Shown here: positions 23,271-30,213 of the stretch, piece after piece | Position numbering within the stretch: position 1 is the stretch's first letter | How the letters are laid out: each line of letters begins with the position of its first letter | Virus record (IMG/VR): IMGVR_UViG_3300031576_000065 | Location: 1 to 50,791 of that record | Reading direction: 5' to 3' (one strand) | DNA: 50,791 nt | DNA from: a virus | The notes under the pieces: generated by a model | The model's database searches: none | The model's input: only the letters and a program-made list of their open reading frames with translations | What the model was told of the DNA's origin: nothing | Made by a program: the position numbers and the translations under genes

Positions 23271-23485
23271 TGGATAAACGAACTAAGAAGTTTCGGAATC
23301 AGGCCCATTTTCTAATCATAAGACCAACAGCTAGGGGAACCTGGACTGTTTGGGGCTACTATTATACCGAATATCCCAAACAAAAATCAAGGGTACAGAT
23401 TAATGAAACAAATCTAACCTTTGAGAACGCTCTTGTTCTCTGGAAAGAAATTTGGGAGGCGTGGTATAGCAATGATGAATTATAG
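23270..23485 (+). CDS. Hypothetical protein of 71 residues inside the polymerase split
   Basis: The ATG overlaps the stop of the polymerase fragment (TAATGG). Basic N-terminus, then an aromatic strand-rich body (GTWTVWGYYYTEYPKQKSR) and a Trp-rich C-terminal helix (LWKEIWEAWYSND). No family recognised. First of six small genes between the polymerase halves. Confidence 0.6.
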   Translation: MDKRTKKFRNQAHFLIIRPTARGTWTVWGYYYTEYPKQKSRVQINETNLTFENALVLWKEIWEAWYSNDEL

Positions 23486-23651
23486 TGGAACTCCGGCAGC
23501 TCTTAGGCCAATTGCTGAGCAGGTCTTGTTATGGGTTAAGGAAGCTGAACCCTATTGGGACGCAGAGGAACTTAGACGAATAGAACTATGTGCATTGGCC
23601 GTGCGAGAATGGTCAATGTTTTTGGAGCTATATGGCCTCAAAATGGATTAG
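23472..23651 (+). CDS. Hypothetical helical protein of 59 residues
   Basis: Start ATG 23472 (or 23475), overlapping the previous gene. Helical, acidic and Leu/Trp-rich (LLWVKEAEPYWDAEELRRIE). The next gene starts inside its 3' end. Function unknown. Confidence 0.55.
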   Translation: MMNYSGTPAALRPIAEQVLLWVKEAEPYWDAEELRRIELCALAVREWSMFLELYGLKMD

Positions 23652-24093
23652 TATAACAGGAAGTAGGAATTACCCGTTTAAGAAAGAAACTTGGGGTACA
23701 CTATCGGCTAATGACCAGTTGGACGCTATTGCCAAGGGCACAGCCCTGGTGCGTTTGAACATGGATCAGATGCCTTCCGAATGGGGTATTGTATCCGGGG
23801 GTGCGAAAGGCCCTGACACATGGGCGATAACTTATGCAGAAGAACAGGGCCGTGAAACATGTGTGTACCCAGCTGAGTGGAGCAAGTACGGCAACGGAGC
23901 CGGGCATCGGCGTAACAAACTGATTGCCACACACGCAGACTCCTGCCTCGTCTTTTGGGACGGGGGCTCTAGTGGAACCACCGGTTTCATAAAGGCAGCC
24001 TACGCGCTGCGTCGAGAGATATTTATCGTAGGACCGACGGGATCACCGTGGGCAATCTATGACCAAACTTATTGGGACAGGCAGGGAAGTTGA
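23632..24093 (+). CDS. SLOG-domain protein (DprA/DUF2493-like)
   Basis: 153 residues from ATG 23632. KWISITGSRNYP at the N-terminus, then WGIVSGGAKGPDTWAITYAE (about 54-73; SGGAxGxD ligand loop), a GHRRNKLIA helix near 98 and CLVFWDGGSSGTTGFIKAA near 113 give all core SLOG motifs. This is the third SLOG protein. Its location between the polymerase halves, with other small genes and an endonuclease, suggests it arrived as part of the insert. Confidence 0.8.
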   Translation: MASKWISITGSRNYPFKKETWGTLSANDQLDAIAKGTALVRLNMDQMPSEWGIVSGGAKGPDTWAITYAEEQGRETCVYPAEWSKYGNGAGHRRNKLIATHADSCLVFWDGGSSGTTGFIKAAYALRREIFIVGPTGSPWAIYDQTYWDRQGS

Positions 24094-24151
24094 ACCTCGT
24101 CCGTCCGATGCCGAACGTAGGTTCTACATAGGAACCGCGAGAGGAGGACTC

Positions 24152-24340
24152 ATGAAGGAGAAGCCATCCAATGGGCAGGTGGGAAAGACTGTCGTTCTCG
24201 GCTCAAGCGGGAACGTGCTCATCCGGCCTGACGGTCTCGTCGCCGAAGCGTGGGGCATCGGACCCAAGGCGGCAAAGCGCGAGAAGCGCGAGTCAGCATC
24301 GTCGCTGCTGCGAAAGACCGTACGCCTGATCGAGATCTAG
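24152..24340 (+). CDS. Short basic protein of 62 residues
   Basis: ATG 24152 has a GAGGAGG site six bases before it, which outranks the upstream in-frame ATG at 24059. Basic and GC-rich compared with its neighbours (GPKAAKREKRESASSLLRK near the end). Function unknown. Confidence 0.6.
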   Translation: MKEKPSNGQVGKTVVLGSSGNVLIRPDGLVAEAWGIGPKAAKREKRESASSLLRKTVRLIEI

Positions 24341-24343
24341 ATC

Positions 24344-24484
24344 ATGAACTACTGGATAATTAAGACGTGGATCATTTTATATACCCTTCTCTTTGATTGG
24401 TGGTACCGTACCTTAGGTCGTAAGTTGTGGTTTCTGATAGGCCTGAGCGTTCTTCTTGCGTTCTATTTGAACCACAAGTTCTAA
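24344..24484 (+). CDS. Small membrane protein of 46 residues
   Basis: ATG 24344 starts three bases after the previous stop. Two hydrophobic stretches rich in Trp, Leu and Ile (WIIKTWIILYTLLF and LWFLIGLSVLLAFYL) are separated by a WWYRTLGRK turn. It could be a two-helix membrane peptide. The TAA overlaps the ATG of the endonuclease. Confidence 0.5.
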   Translation: MNYWIIKTWIILYTLLFDWWYRTLGRKLWFLIGLSVLLAFYLNHKF

Positions 24485-24849
24485 TGGGTAAAGGCATATA
24501 TAAAAGAAAAGCTAGAATCGAAGATGTATTGTTAGTCCAAACAGAGGTAGCGTGGGCTGCTGGATTCTTCGACGGCGAAGGATGGAGTTATCTGAGCAAC
24601 AAAGGATTTCTTTGCATGGGTGTTGGGCAAAAAGATGTCCGAGCCCTTCTTCGCTGGAAGCAAGCTCTTGGGCTTAAAGCTTCTATCTATAAATCAGGCG
24701 GGAGAGAAATGAATCAAATTCGCCTTCACGGTGCTACCGCAAAGCATGTTATGGAGAATATGCTTTGGCCTTTCTTGGGAGAAGCTAAGAAAGAGCAATA
24801 TCTTCTGGTATTGGAGGCTGTCCGTGAACATACAGACGTTGCCACGTAA
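24484..24849 (+). CDS. LAGLIDADG-type homing endonuclease at the polymerase junction
   Basis: 121 residues from ATG 24484 (TAATG overlap); the longer GTG-initiated frame is not used. One LAGLIDADG motif, VAWAAGFFDGEGW (about residues 17-29), and RLHGATAKHVMENMLWPFLG with alternating basic/aromatic strands fit a single-motif enzyme that acts as a dimer. The 3' end (from 24824) overlaps the resumed polymerase coding sequence in another frame. The gene therefore abuts the insertion point exactly, as expected if it mobilised itself, with or without the neighbouring genes, into the polymerase. Confidence 0.8.
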   Translation: MGKGIYKRKARIEDVLLVQTEVAWAAGFFDGEGWSYLSNKGFLCMGVGQKDVRALLRWKQALGLKASIYKSGGREMNQIRLHGATAKHVMENMLWPFLGEAKKEQYLLVLEAVREHTDVAT

Positions 24850-24913
24850 AGATAAAGTGGTAAAACGAGCATTTATTCCAAAATTGGATTATCTATTGTT
24901 TGCGGACTATTGA
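24824..24913 (+). CDS. DNA polymerase family A, segment resuming after the insert
   Basis: The frame gives VNIQTLPRKDKVVKRAFIP and continues to LLFADY. It follows directly from the RRFSAG end at 23252 in family A polymerases and runs up to catalytic motif A. It then meets a TGA at 24911-24913. It has no start codon or ribosome site of its own, so it must be read through splicing, frameshifting or an upstream start within the endonuclease frame. The next segment continues in the +1 frame. Confidence 0.7.
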   Translation: MNIQTLPRKDKVVKRAFIPKLDYLLFADY

Positions 24914-25592
24914 CGATCAGATCGAAATGCGTGTTCTGGCGTACTACATGAGCCAGCTTGGGGACAACAGCATGAGGGATGTACTAGCAGATCCAGACAC
25001 GGATCTACACAATGAGTCCGCCCGTGGTATCTTCCAAATAGACAGAAGCCCTACCGATCCTGAGCGTCAGCTTGGGAAGAACTTGAACTTCTCGATGGTG
25101 TACGGAGGCGGCAAACCAGCCGTCTTGCGTTATCTAACGCAGTTCAACAACGAGGGCGGAAATGTACCTGTCACCTGGAAGTATGCCGCTGAAGTGCTTG
25201 ACCGATTCCATATGCGTTGGCCTGGGATCAAGAGGGTCGTTAGCGCACTAGAGGTTACATACCGTGATCGTGGTTACCTTAAGACGGTGGCCGGGGCCCA
25301 TCTACACCCTGCAACTACTCATAAGATACTGAGTGCAGTAAACCAAAGCAGCGCAGCGGAAGTCATGCGTGCCGGTCTGCGTACATGTCATAGAGAGTTG
25401 CGGGAGTGTGAGTCACACCTGGTCACCGTTATCCACGATGAGTTCGTGTTTGATGTAAAGCTGTCCGAAGTGGACTACCTAATCGAGCACGTACCCACGT
25501 GGATGGACTATCCTAAGATTGGTAAAATTATCCCGGTTACTGTGAGCCTAGAATGGGCTCATACTAATTGGGCTGAAAAGAAAGGGCTTTAA
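24900..25592 (+). CDS. DNA polymerase family A, C-terminal fragment
   Basis: About 226 residues of polymerase: DQIEMRVLAYY (second half of motif A), RQLGKNLNFSMVYGGG (motif B / O-helix) and VIHDEFVFDV (motif C with the catalytic Asp-Glu). A TTG at 24900 opens this frame, but no ribosome site precedes it, so separate translation is doubtful. Compared with the usual DYxQIE, the DNA has four extra bases (TGAC) between the Tyr codon and GAT-CAG, which shifts the frame by +1. Catalytic residues are otherwise intact, arguing against a long-dead gene. Confidence 0.8.
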   Translation: MRTIDDQIEMRVLAYYMSQLGDNSMRDVLADPDTDLHNESARGIFQIDRSPTDPERQLGKNLNFSMVYGGGKPAVLRYLTQFNNEGGNVPVTWKYAAEVLDRFHMRWPGIKRVVSALEVTYRDRGYLKTVAGAHLHPATTHKILSAVNQSSAAEVMRAGLRTCHRELRECESHLVTVIHDEFVFDVKLSEVDYLIEHVPTWMDYPKIGKIIPVTVSLEWAHTNWAEKKGL

Positions 25593-26116
25593 TGGGTTAT
25601 GACGAACAGTTTTCCGAGCCTGAGTTTGAGTTTGAGCAAGAACCGACCGACGAGGAGTTGGAGTCTCTTGAAAAGGCTCTGGCCGACCCGGGAACTATTG
25701 CGTTCCTAGACCAACAGGAGGCAGAGTTTGATTCCGGCCGCGCGAAATGGGCTGCACTCCATGGATTTGACCACGAGTGTCATTGTTCCCAGGATTACAC
25801 AGATGGAGCTATTGGCTCCGTAACCCGATGTTTCATGCAACTGACTTCGCAAGCGCTAGCTAGGTGCGTGGAGGCAACTCATGAGATTCGGGTTTTCAGT
25901 TCTATGGTGGATGAGCTTCTAACCATGCAGAATGATTTGGTGAAAATGATGGAAAACTTTGGACACGAGAAGGAATTGCAGGAGTATTTCGGTGAGACTC
26001 TAGAAATTGAAGATGATGTTCTCAGTCAGATGGAGTTGCAGTTCACCGACGAAGATGAGCTGGGGTTGGAAGATGAAGGCGAGGGTAAACTAGATGCCGG
26101 AGACGACAAATCTTAA
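25592..26116 (+). CDS. Acidic protein of 174 residues
   Basis: The ATG overlaps the polymerase stop. Very acidic at both ends (EFEFEQEPTDEELESLEKAL at the start, DEDELGLEDEGEGK near the end); a central helical region includes CHCSQDY near residue 60. The product resembles acidic phage proteins that bind DNA-binding partners, but no family is recognised. The next gene overlaps its end. Confidence 0.65.
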   Translation: MGYDEQFSEPEFEFEQEPTDEELESLEKALADPGTIAFLDQQEAEFDSGRAKWAALHGFDHECHCSQDYTDGAIGSVTRCFMQLTSQALARCVEATHEIRVFSSMVDELLTMQNDLVKMMENFGHEKELQEYFGETLEIEDDVLSQMELQFTDEDELGLEDEGEGKLDAGDDKS

Positions 26117-26603
26117 ATATCCCGTGGTTGTGCCTGGGGCAGGGCCTGTCCCGGCCCTGGGCATGATTATCGGAGAGGCACCAGGAAGAACAGAAATTGA
26201 AAAAGGTATCCCCTTCTGTGGTAGAAGCGGTGCATTGCTCGATGAGATTCTACAGCATGTGGGTTCGTCCCGATCTGAGGTCTACATCACGAACATATTC
26301 AAGGGTGACGTGGGATCTGGAAATCGGAACCCCACAGAAGATGAATTGGCAGATCATTGGGAGCTACTTGGGGTTGAAGTTTCCAAAGTCAATCCGAAAG
26401 CAATCCTTCTCCTTGGCCGCATTGCCGGAGCAGCTTTCTTTACTCCGTTCGGAAGGATGGGAGATAGAGTTGGACGCTGGGGATTGGTTGGCGACCGACC
26501 CACAATGGTCGGGTATCATCCAGCGTATGTGTTGCGAGGAGGATACCCAAGAAACTATTGGGAAAGGGATATAAGGAGGTTCGTTGAGTTCATTCGAGAT
26601 TAA
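26094..26603 (+). CDS. Uracil-DNA glycosylase superfamily protein (family 4/5-like)
   Basis: 169 residues. GMIIGEAPGRTEIEKGIPFC (residues 22-41; motif A GEAPG), GRSGALLDEIL, YITNIFKG and GYHPAYVLRGG (about 142; motif B with His) match the family 4/5 core. Members excise uracil and need, in family 4, four Cys for an iron-sulfur cluster; only one Cys is visible here, so the cluster is probably absent. It could repair deaminated phage DNA or play a structural role in replication. Confidence 0.85.
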   Translation: MPETTNLKYPVVVPGAGPVPALGMIIGEAPGRTEIEKGIPFCGRSGALLDEILQHVGSSRSEVYITNIFKGDVGSGNRNPTEDELADHWELLGVEVSKVNPKAILLLGRIAGAAFFTPFGRMGDRVGRWGLVGDRPTMVGYHPAYVLRGGYPRNYWERDIRRFVEFIRD

Positions 26604-26916
26604 AGATTCAGGGATTCGTGAACTCTATGTTGGTGGTATGGTTAGAGATACCGCTAATGAGAAAGTGAACTATCTCCTTGTGTTCGATGGGCCAATGCTC
26701 GACCGCTGGGCTGCACATTTAACAGCGGGTGCAAAGAAGTATGACGCCCGTAACTGGATGCTAGCATCCGGCCCTGAGGAGTACGAGAGATTCAGAGAGT
26801 CAGCCACACGGCACTTCCGTATGTGGTTGGCCGGAGAAACAGACGAAGACCATGCTTCAGGTGTGTTCTTCAACATCAACGGCTCGGAGTATGTCAAATG
26901 CCTACTTTCGCAGTAG
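26584..26916 (+). CDS. dATP/dGTP diphosphohydrolase-like protein
   Basis: 110 residues from TTG 26584, behind AAGGAGG. GGMVRDTANEKVNYLLVFDG, DRWAAHL, GAKKYDARNW, ESATRHFRMW and GETDEDHASGVFFN reproduce the all-helical phage family I recall as dATP/dGTP diphosphohydrolase N-terminal domain (related to MazZ). His/Asp/Glu residues would bind metal. MazZ-type enzymes help make 2-aminoadenine DNA, but no PurZ is seen, so a general dNTP-pool role is likelier. It overlaps the next gene. Confidence 0.75.
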   Translation: MSSFEIKDSGIRELYVGGMVRDTANEKVNYLLVFDGPMLDRWAAHLTAGAKKYDARNWMLASGPEEYERFRESATRHFRMWLAGETDEDHASGVFFNINGSEYVKCLLSQ

Positions 26917-27296
26917 ATTGGGACGGTACATGTGTTGAGAGTAAATACCCTGAGGAAGGCGATTGGCTTCCTGGTGCATTGGAAACCCTATATACGCTCG
27001 ATCGGTTGGGGGAGGTCATCATCCACTCCGTCAGAGTTGCACCGGTTGCGCCCTTCACAGAAGGAGCAATCCCCAAACCAGGAGAGGAAACGCCCATACC
27101 CGAGCAAGCTGAGCGAGAGTATAACTACATCCGTCGTATGCTAGATGTAGCGGGGTTGGCCCATGTGGAAATCTGGCAACGCCCGTACAAGCCGCCGGCT
27201 ATGGTGTATATTGACGACCGCGCTATACGATTTGAGGGCGACTGGAACGCTACTCTTGATGAAGTGTTGGAGAAAATCCAACCTGTGCTAATATAG
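26898..27296 (+). CDS. HAD-like hydrolase
   Basis: 132 residues from ATG 26898, chosen because TFAVDWDGTCVESKYP puts the HAD motif I (DxDGT) at the N-terminus; the longer frame is a shadow of the gene before. IIHSVRV near 38 stands where motif II usually has Ser/Thr, and VYIDDRAIRF near 104 fits motif IV (DD). Small phage HAD proteins are usually nucleotide or polynucleotide phosphatases. It ends 7 bases before the primase-helicase gene. Confidence 0.75.
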   Translation: MPTFAVDWDGTCVESKYPEEGDWLPGALETLYTLDRLGEVIIHSVRVAPVAPFTEGAIPKPGEETPIPEQAEREYNYIRRMLDVAGLAHVEIWQRPYKPPAMVYIDDRAIRFEGDWNATLDEVLEKIQPVLI

Positions 27297-27303
27297 GAGA
27301 GTG

Positions 27304-28626
27304 ATGGCTATTGAAACTAACCGGGGTAAAGAAGTCTTGGCGTGGTTTTTGGGACGAGGTATTTCCCCACAAACCGTTGAAGATTTTGGAATCTACGTGG
27401 CTAACGATGGGGCCGTCGTCTTCCCTTATGGAGACATGGCTAAAAAACGCTATGGTATCCCAACCGGAGAGCGATCTTTTCGTTGGAGTACCGGTACTGA
27501 TCCGATTCTCTTTAATCGCAGAGACCTTGGAAAGCAACAGGTCTTTTTGGTTGAAGGAGAGACAGACACTATGCGACTCAGACAAGAGATTGGAGAAAAC
27601 CCCAATGTTGGGGTGGTTGGCCTTCCTGGAATCGAAACTTGGAATTCCAGCATGGCTGATGACCTTAACCCATCCGACACAGTTCTCGTTGTACTCGACA
27701 ACGACCTTGATTATCGAGTCAGCGGACGGGTGGACGAGTGTTACCGATCCATACGGTCGGCCTTGGGACGTAAGGCACGGCGGGTTCTTCTGCCCCGAGG
27801 GATTAACGATGTCTGTGAATTCTTCGAGAATCACACTTTGGACGCACTACGGCTTCTTACTTCCCGCTTACCCTCGGCCGGAACGAGCAGGTTCAAGACG
27901 CTCAGTTTGACTCAGGAACCAAAACCACCAGCCTGGGTCGTGCAAGACTTGATCTGCATGGGGGACATCCATATCTTGATTGGAGAGCCAAACATTGGAA
28001 AGTCGTTCATCACTATGGACATGGCGACGGCGATCTCGGGTGTACGGGATGTTGTCCTCGGTCACGTGGTATGCCAACATGGGCGTGTCCTCTACATCGA
28101 CGAGGAAAACCCGGAGGATCTGGTAGTTAGTAGGTTCCAAAGGCTTGGCCTCACAGAGGAATACGCAAAGAACATTCGTTATATCAACAATGCAAGTGTA
28201 CGCCTGGATAGAGACCCGGATGCATTGCTGGACGAGGCAATTGAATTTGAACCCGTCCTAATTGTTCTGGACAGCCTCACAAGGCTACATGGACAAGATG
28301 AGAACGCATCAGGCCCAATGTCTGCCCTATTTAACGACGGTATCTCGCCACTCGCAAGACAAACCGGAGCGGCTGTTCTTGTCATACACCATGTTAGTAA
28401 AACGGACAGTACATCATCCTTCAAGAGAGCGAGAGGTAGTAGTGACATCACCGCAGCAATTGACACTGGCTTTGATGTCTATAAGGCGGACGATGGTACG
28501 CTCAGGGTTAAGAACTTCAAGGCCCGTAGAGCAGCCCAAGCAAACACCATCTACGCATCCATCATGGACAGGTCGGATGGGTCTGTGGAAGTGGCTAACC
28601 TCTCGGGGTTCGGGGGTGCGTTCTAA
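27304..28626 (+). CDS. Primase-helicase: TOPRIM plus RecA-fold ATPase
   Basis: 440 residues. The TOPRIM core holds FLVEGETDTM (Glu84 region) and VVLDNDLDY (Asp132/Asp134). A RepA/DnaB-like ATPase follows: Walker A GEPNIGKS (227-234), YIDEENP, Walker B LIVLDSL (Asp323) and VIHHVSK. Architecture is like phage replicative primase-helicases, but the N-terminal zinc-binding domain is missing; only about 75 residues precede TOPRIM. It probably unwinds and primes at the fork with the family A polymerase. ATG 27304 is preferred over GTG 27301. Confidence 0.88.
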   Translation: MAIETNRGKEVLAWFLGRGISPQTVEDFGIYVANDGAVVFPYGDMAKKRYGIPTGERSFRWSTGTDPILFNRRDLGKQQVFLVEGETDTMRLRQEIGENPNVGVVGLPGIETWNSSMADDLNPSDTVLVVLDNDLDYRVSGRVDECYRSIRSALGRKARRVLLPRGINDVCEFFENHTLDALRLLTSRLPSAGTSRFKTLSLTQEPKPPAWVVQDLICMGDIHILIGEPNIGKSFITMDMATAISGVRDVVLGHVVCQHGRVLYIDEENPEDLVVSRFQRLGLTEEYAKNIRYINNASVRLDRDPDALLDEAIEFEPVLIVLDSLTRLHGQDENASGPMSALFNDGISPLARQTGAAVLVIHHVSKTDSTSSFKRARGSSDITAAIDTGFDVYKADDGTLRVKNFKARRAAQANTIYASIMDRSDGSVEVANLSGFGGAF

Positions 28627-28922
28627 TGACCGAACATGTAGAGGGAAGGGCGATACCACATGAAGTGGACAACACCGCTACGATCTACGAGGATAAGAGA
28701 GACCTACTGTGGGTCACGCATCAAGAACTTCTCAACTGTGGTTACATTAACCTAGAGGACTTCAACGTCGTCTATTTGAACGGTAAATTCTATGAGTTAC
28801 AAGGTTATTCACACACAGCTAATTCTTGGTGGATAAGTGAGGTGAGCCTTGACGAAAATGAAGATCCAAGTACCTTATTCCCCCTATCTATCAAAGAATA
28901 TGATGATGGGACGGGGGCGTAA
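28626..28922 (+). CDS. Hypothetical protein of 98 residues
   Basis: The ATG overlaps the primase-helicase stop (TAATG). Acidic with many aromatic residues (LDEDFNV-like strands: GYINLEDFNVVYLNGKFYEL); no Cys. The RusA gene starts inside its end. Function unknown; likely a replication accessory by position. Confidence 0.6.
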   Translation: MTEHVEGRAIPHEVDNTATIYEDKRDLLWVTHQELLNCGYINLEDFNVVYLNGKFYELQGYSHTANSWWISEVSLDENEDPSTLFPLSIKEYDDGTGA

Positions 28923-29337
28923 GGGGCACTTTATGTATGCAAAAACCAGGCAAGCTCGGGATCAGATTTCTGATCTAGTTAAGGATTCCGGACCTTGGTT
29001 TCATGCAAAGGTGTGGCTTAATATTCACGTTACATTGCCTCACCGTAAAATAGATCCTATTAATGTCATTGATGTTGTAGCAGACGGCGTTAAATTAGGA
29101 ATCAATATTGACGATAACTGGTTTGCGATTGAAAAACTAGATTGGTCAATGGGACAAGAGGGTCTTGTTGATATTGAAATATGGCAAGAGGCTGACCAAG
29201 ATTATCGTGTATGTACTGATTGTAAAGAGATTAGACCATTAACAGAGTTTACTGTCAATAAACGAGGTCCACTAGGAAGGGCATACCTCTGTAAATTCTG
29301 TCGTCGTGAAAGATACTCAAAAAGGAGTGGTAATTAA
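28849..29337 (+). CDS. RusA-like Holliday junction resolvase with C-terminal zinc ribbon
   Basis: 162 residues from TTG 28849 (or ATG 28858). KIDPINVIDVVADGVK (about 65-80; catalytic Asp residues) and GINIDDNWFAIEKLDW match RusA, which cuts four-way junctions before packaging. Length to residue 118 is normal for RusA. A further CTDCKEIRPLTEF...CKFCRRER module (residues about 122-154) is a zinc ribbon not usual in RusA; it may aid DNA binding. Confidence 0.85.
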   Translation: MTKMKIQVPYSPYLSKNMMMGRGRKGHFMYAKTRQARDQISDLVKDSGPWFHAKVWLNIHVTLPHRKIDPINVIDVVADGVKLGINIDDNWFAIEKLDWSMGQEGLVDIEIWQEADQDYRVCTDCKEIRPLTEFTVNKRGPLGRAYLCKFCRRERYSKRSGN

Positions 29338-29672
29338 TGGCTGACTATGCGTCAGCAGTAGGGTTTGTCCAGTTTGACCCCACAGTTCGTGAGGCCAACG
29401 GCCAGACCGTGGTTGACTATACCCTCAAGACGCCGGGTACAGATGGTCGTCTTATTCGCGTGACCGTGTGGCCCGAGCTACAGGGTGACGAGATTAAGAG
29501 GGGCGACTTCCTGGCAGTTGATGGTAAGATGACAATTAGTTCCTATGAGAAGGAAGGCGAGCGGCGTCAGTCTATCCAGATTAGCGCCAAGCAGCTAGCA
29601 TACCTTCCCGGTCGCTCACAGGCTGATCGTGAAGTGGTCAATAGTCAGGACACCAGCAAGGATCTGTTTTAA
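29337..29672 (+). CDS. Single-stranded DNA-binding protein (OB-fold)
   Basis: 111 residues. GFVQFDPTVREANGQTVVDY and VTVWPELQGDEIKRGDFLAV follow the strand order of phage OB-fold SSBs. An acidic tail ends DTSKDLF, recalling the SSB C-terminal tip (acidic then Phe) that recruits partners. It lies beside RusA and primase-helicase genes. The ATG overlaps the RusA stop. Confidence 0.75.
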   Translation: MADYASAVGFVQFDPTVREANGQTVVDYTLKTPGTDGRLIRVTVWPELQGDEIKRGDFLAVDGKMTISSYEKEGERRQSIQISAKQLAYLPGRSQADREVVNSQDTSKDLF

Positions 29673-29675
29673 GTC

Positions 29676-29933
29676 ATGGCTGCGGTCGCCTGGTCAGAGC
29701 ATGACGGCTCAGAGCGTATCGCGGCGTACTGGTCTTTGTTTGAACGGCGTTCGCGTCGTTTTGTCGGTGCTAGGGGGGCGGAGTTCGATGATCTTGTGCA
29801 GGAGGCAGCCATTTCGGGTTGGAAGGCACTCAGTGAAGGCTGGGTTCCAACGTCTCGGGTGATTGACCGAGCACTTATTCGATACTGCCGCTCCCTTAAC
29901 ACCGGAGGTTGGCGTCTTGTTGCGGAAGGGTAG
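29676..29933 (+). CDS. Sigma70 region 2-like protein
   Basis: 85 residues. RRFVGARGAEFDDLVQEAAI (residues 28-47) is the region 2 core (DDLVQE binds the beta' clamp helices), followed by ISGWKALSEGW; the -10 recognition part is short. There is no region 4. The next gene, overlapping by 71 bp in the +1 frame, supplies a region 4-like HTH. Together they could form a two-subunit sigma factor for late transcription; frameshifting into one product is the alternative. Confidence 0.7.
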   Translation: MAAVAWSEHDGSERIAAYWSLFERRSRRFVGARGAEFDDLVQEAAISGWKALSEGWVPTSRVIDRALIRYCRSLNTGGWRLVAEG

Positions 29934-30213
29934 CTACAGCGCAGAAGAAGTTGAGGCTGTTGCCGAAGGTTATGAGGAACTGGACAGGGTTGATAAAGCC
30001 TGGATTCAGGTTCGCATCATAGACCTTCGCCGAGCGTTTGATACACTCAAACCGGAGAGGCAGCAGGCCGTGCTTCTTGTTGGGTTGTTGGGCTACTCAA
30101 CTCGGCAAGCTGCGTCGTATCTACAAGTTAGCCACACAACCGTAGCTAACCGCTATAAAGCGGGGCTAGGCGCTATACAAGCCTACTTGAATGGAGTTCA
30201 TTATTCCAAGTAA
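29863..30213 (+). CDS. Sigma70 region 4-like protein
   Basis: 116 residues from TTG 29863, overlapping the region 2 gene. FDTLKPERQQAVLLVGLLGY (about 55-74) and STRQAASYLQVSHTTVANRYKAG form a region 4 HTH, with a following Arg/Lys helix. The N-terminal half is acidic and not sigma-like. It would contact the beta flap and the -35 box. It ends inside the metallophosphoesterase gene start. Confidence 0.75.
   Translation: MTEHLFDTAAPLTPEVGVLLRKGSYSAEEVEAVAEGYEELDRVDKAWIQVRIIDLRRAFDTLKPERQQAVLLVGLLGYSTRQAASYLQVSHTTVANRYKAGLGAIQAYLNGVHYSK

Noticed and set aside
23253-24823. A standard single group I intron in the polymerase
   Set aside because: I find no AAGAUAUAGUCC-type core or good P1 at the junctions, and the block has six genes. 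A split gene or larger mobile block fits better, although an unusual intron is not excluded.
26584-26916. 2-aminoadenine (Z) genome
   Set aside because: Only the diphosphohydrolase-like gene is present; no adenylosuccinate-synthetase-like (PurZ) gene is visible.
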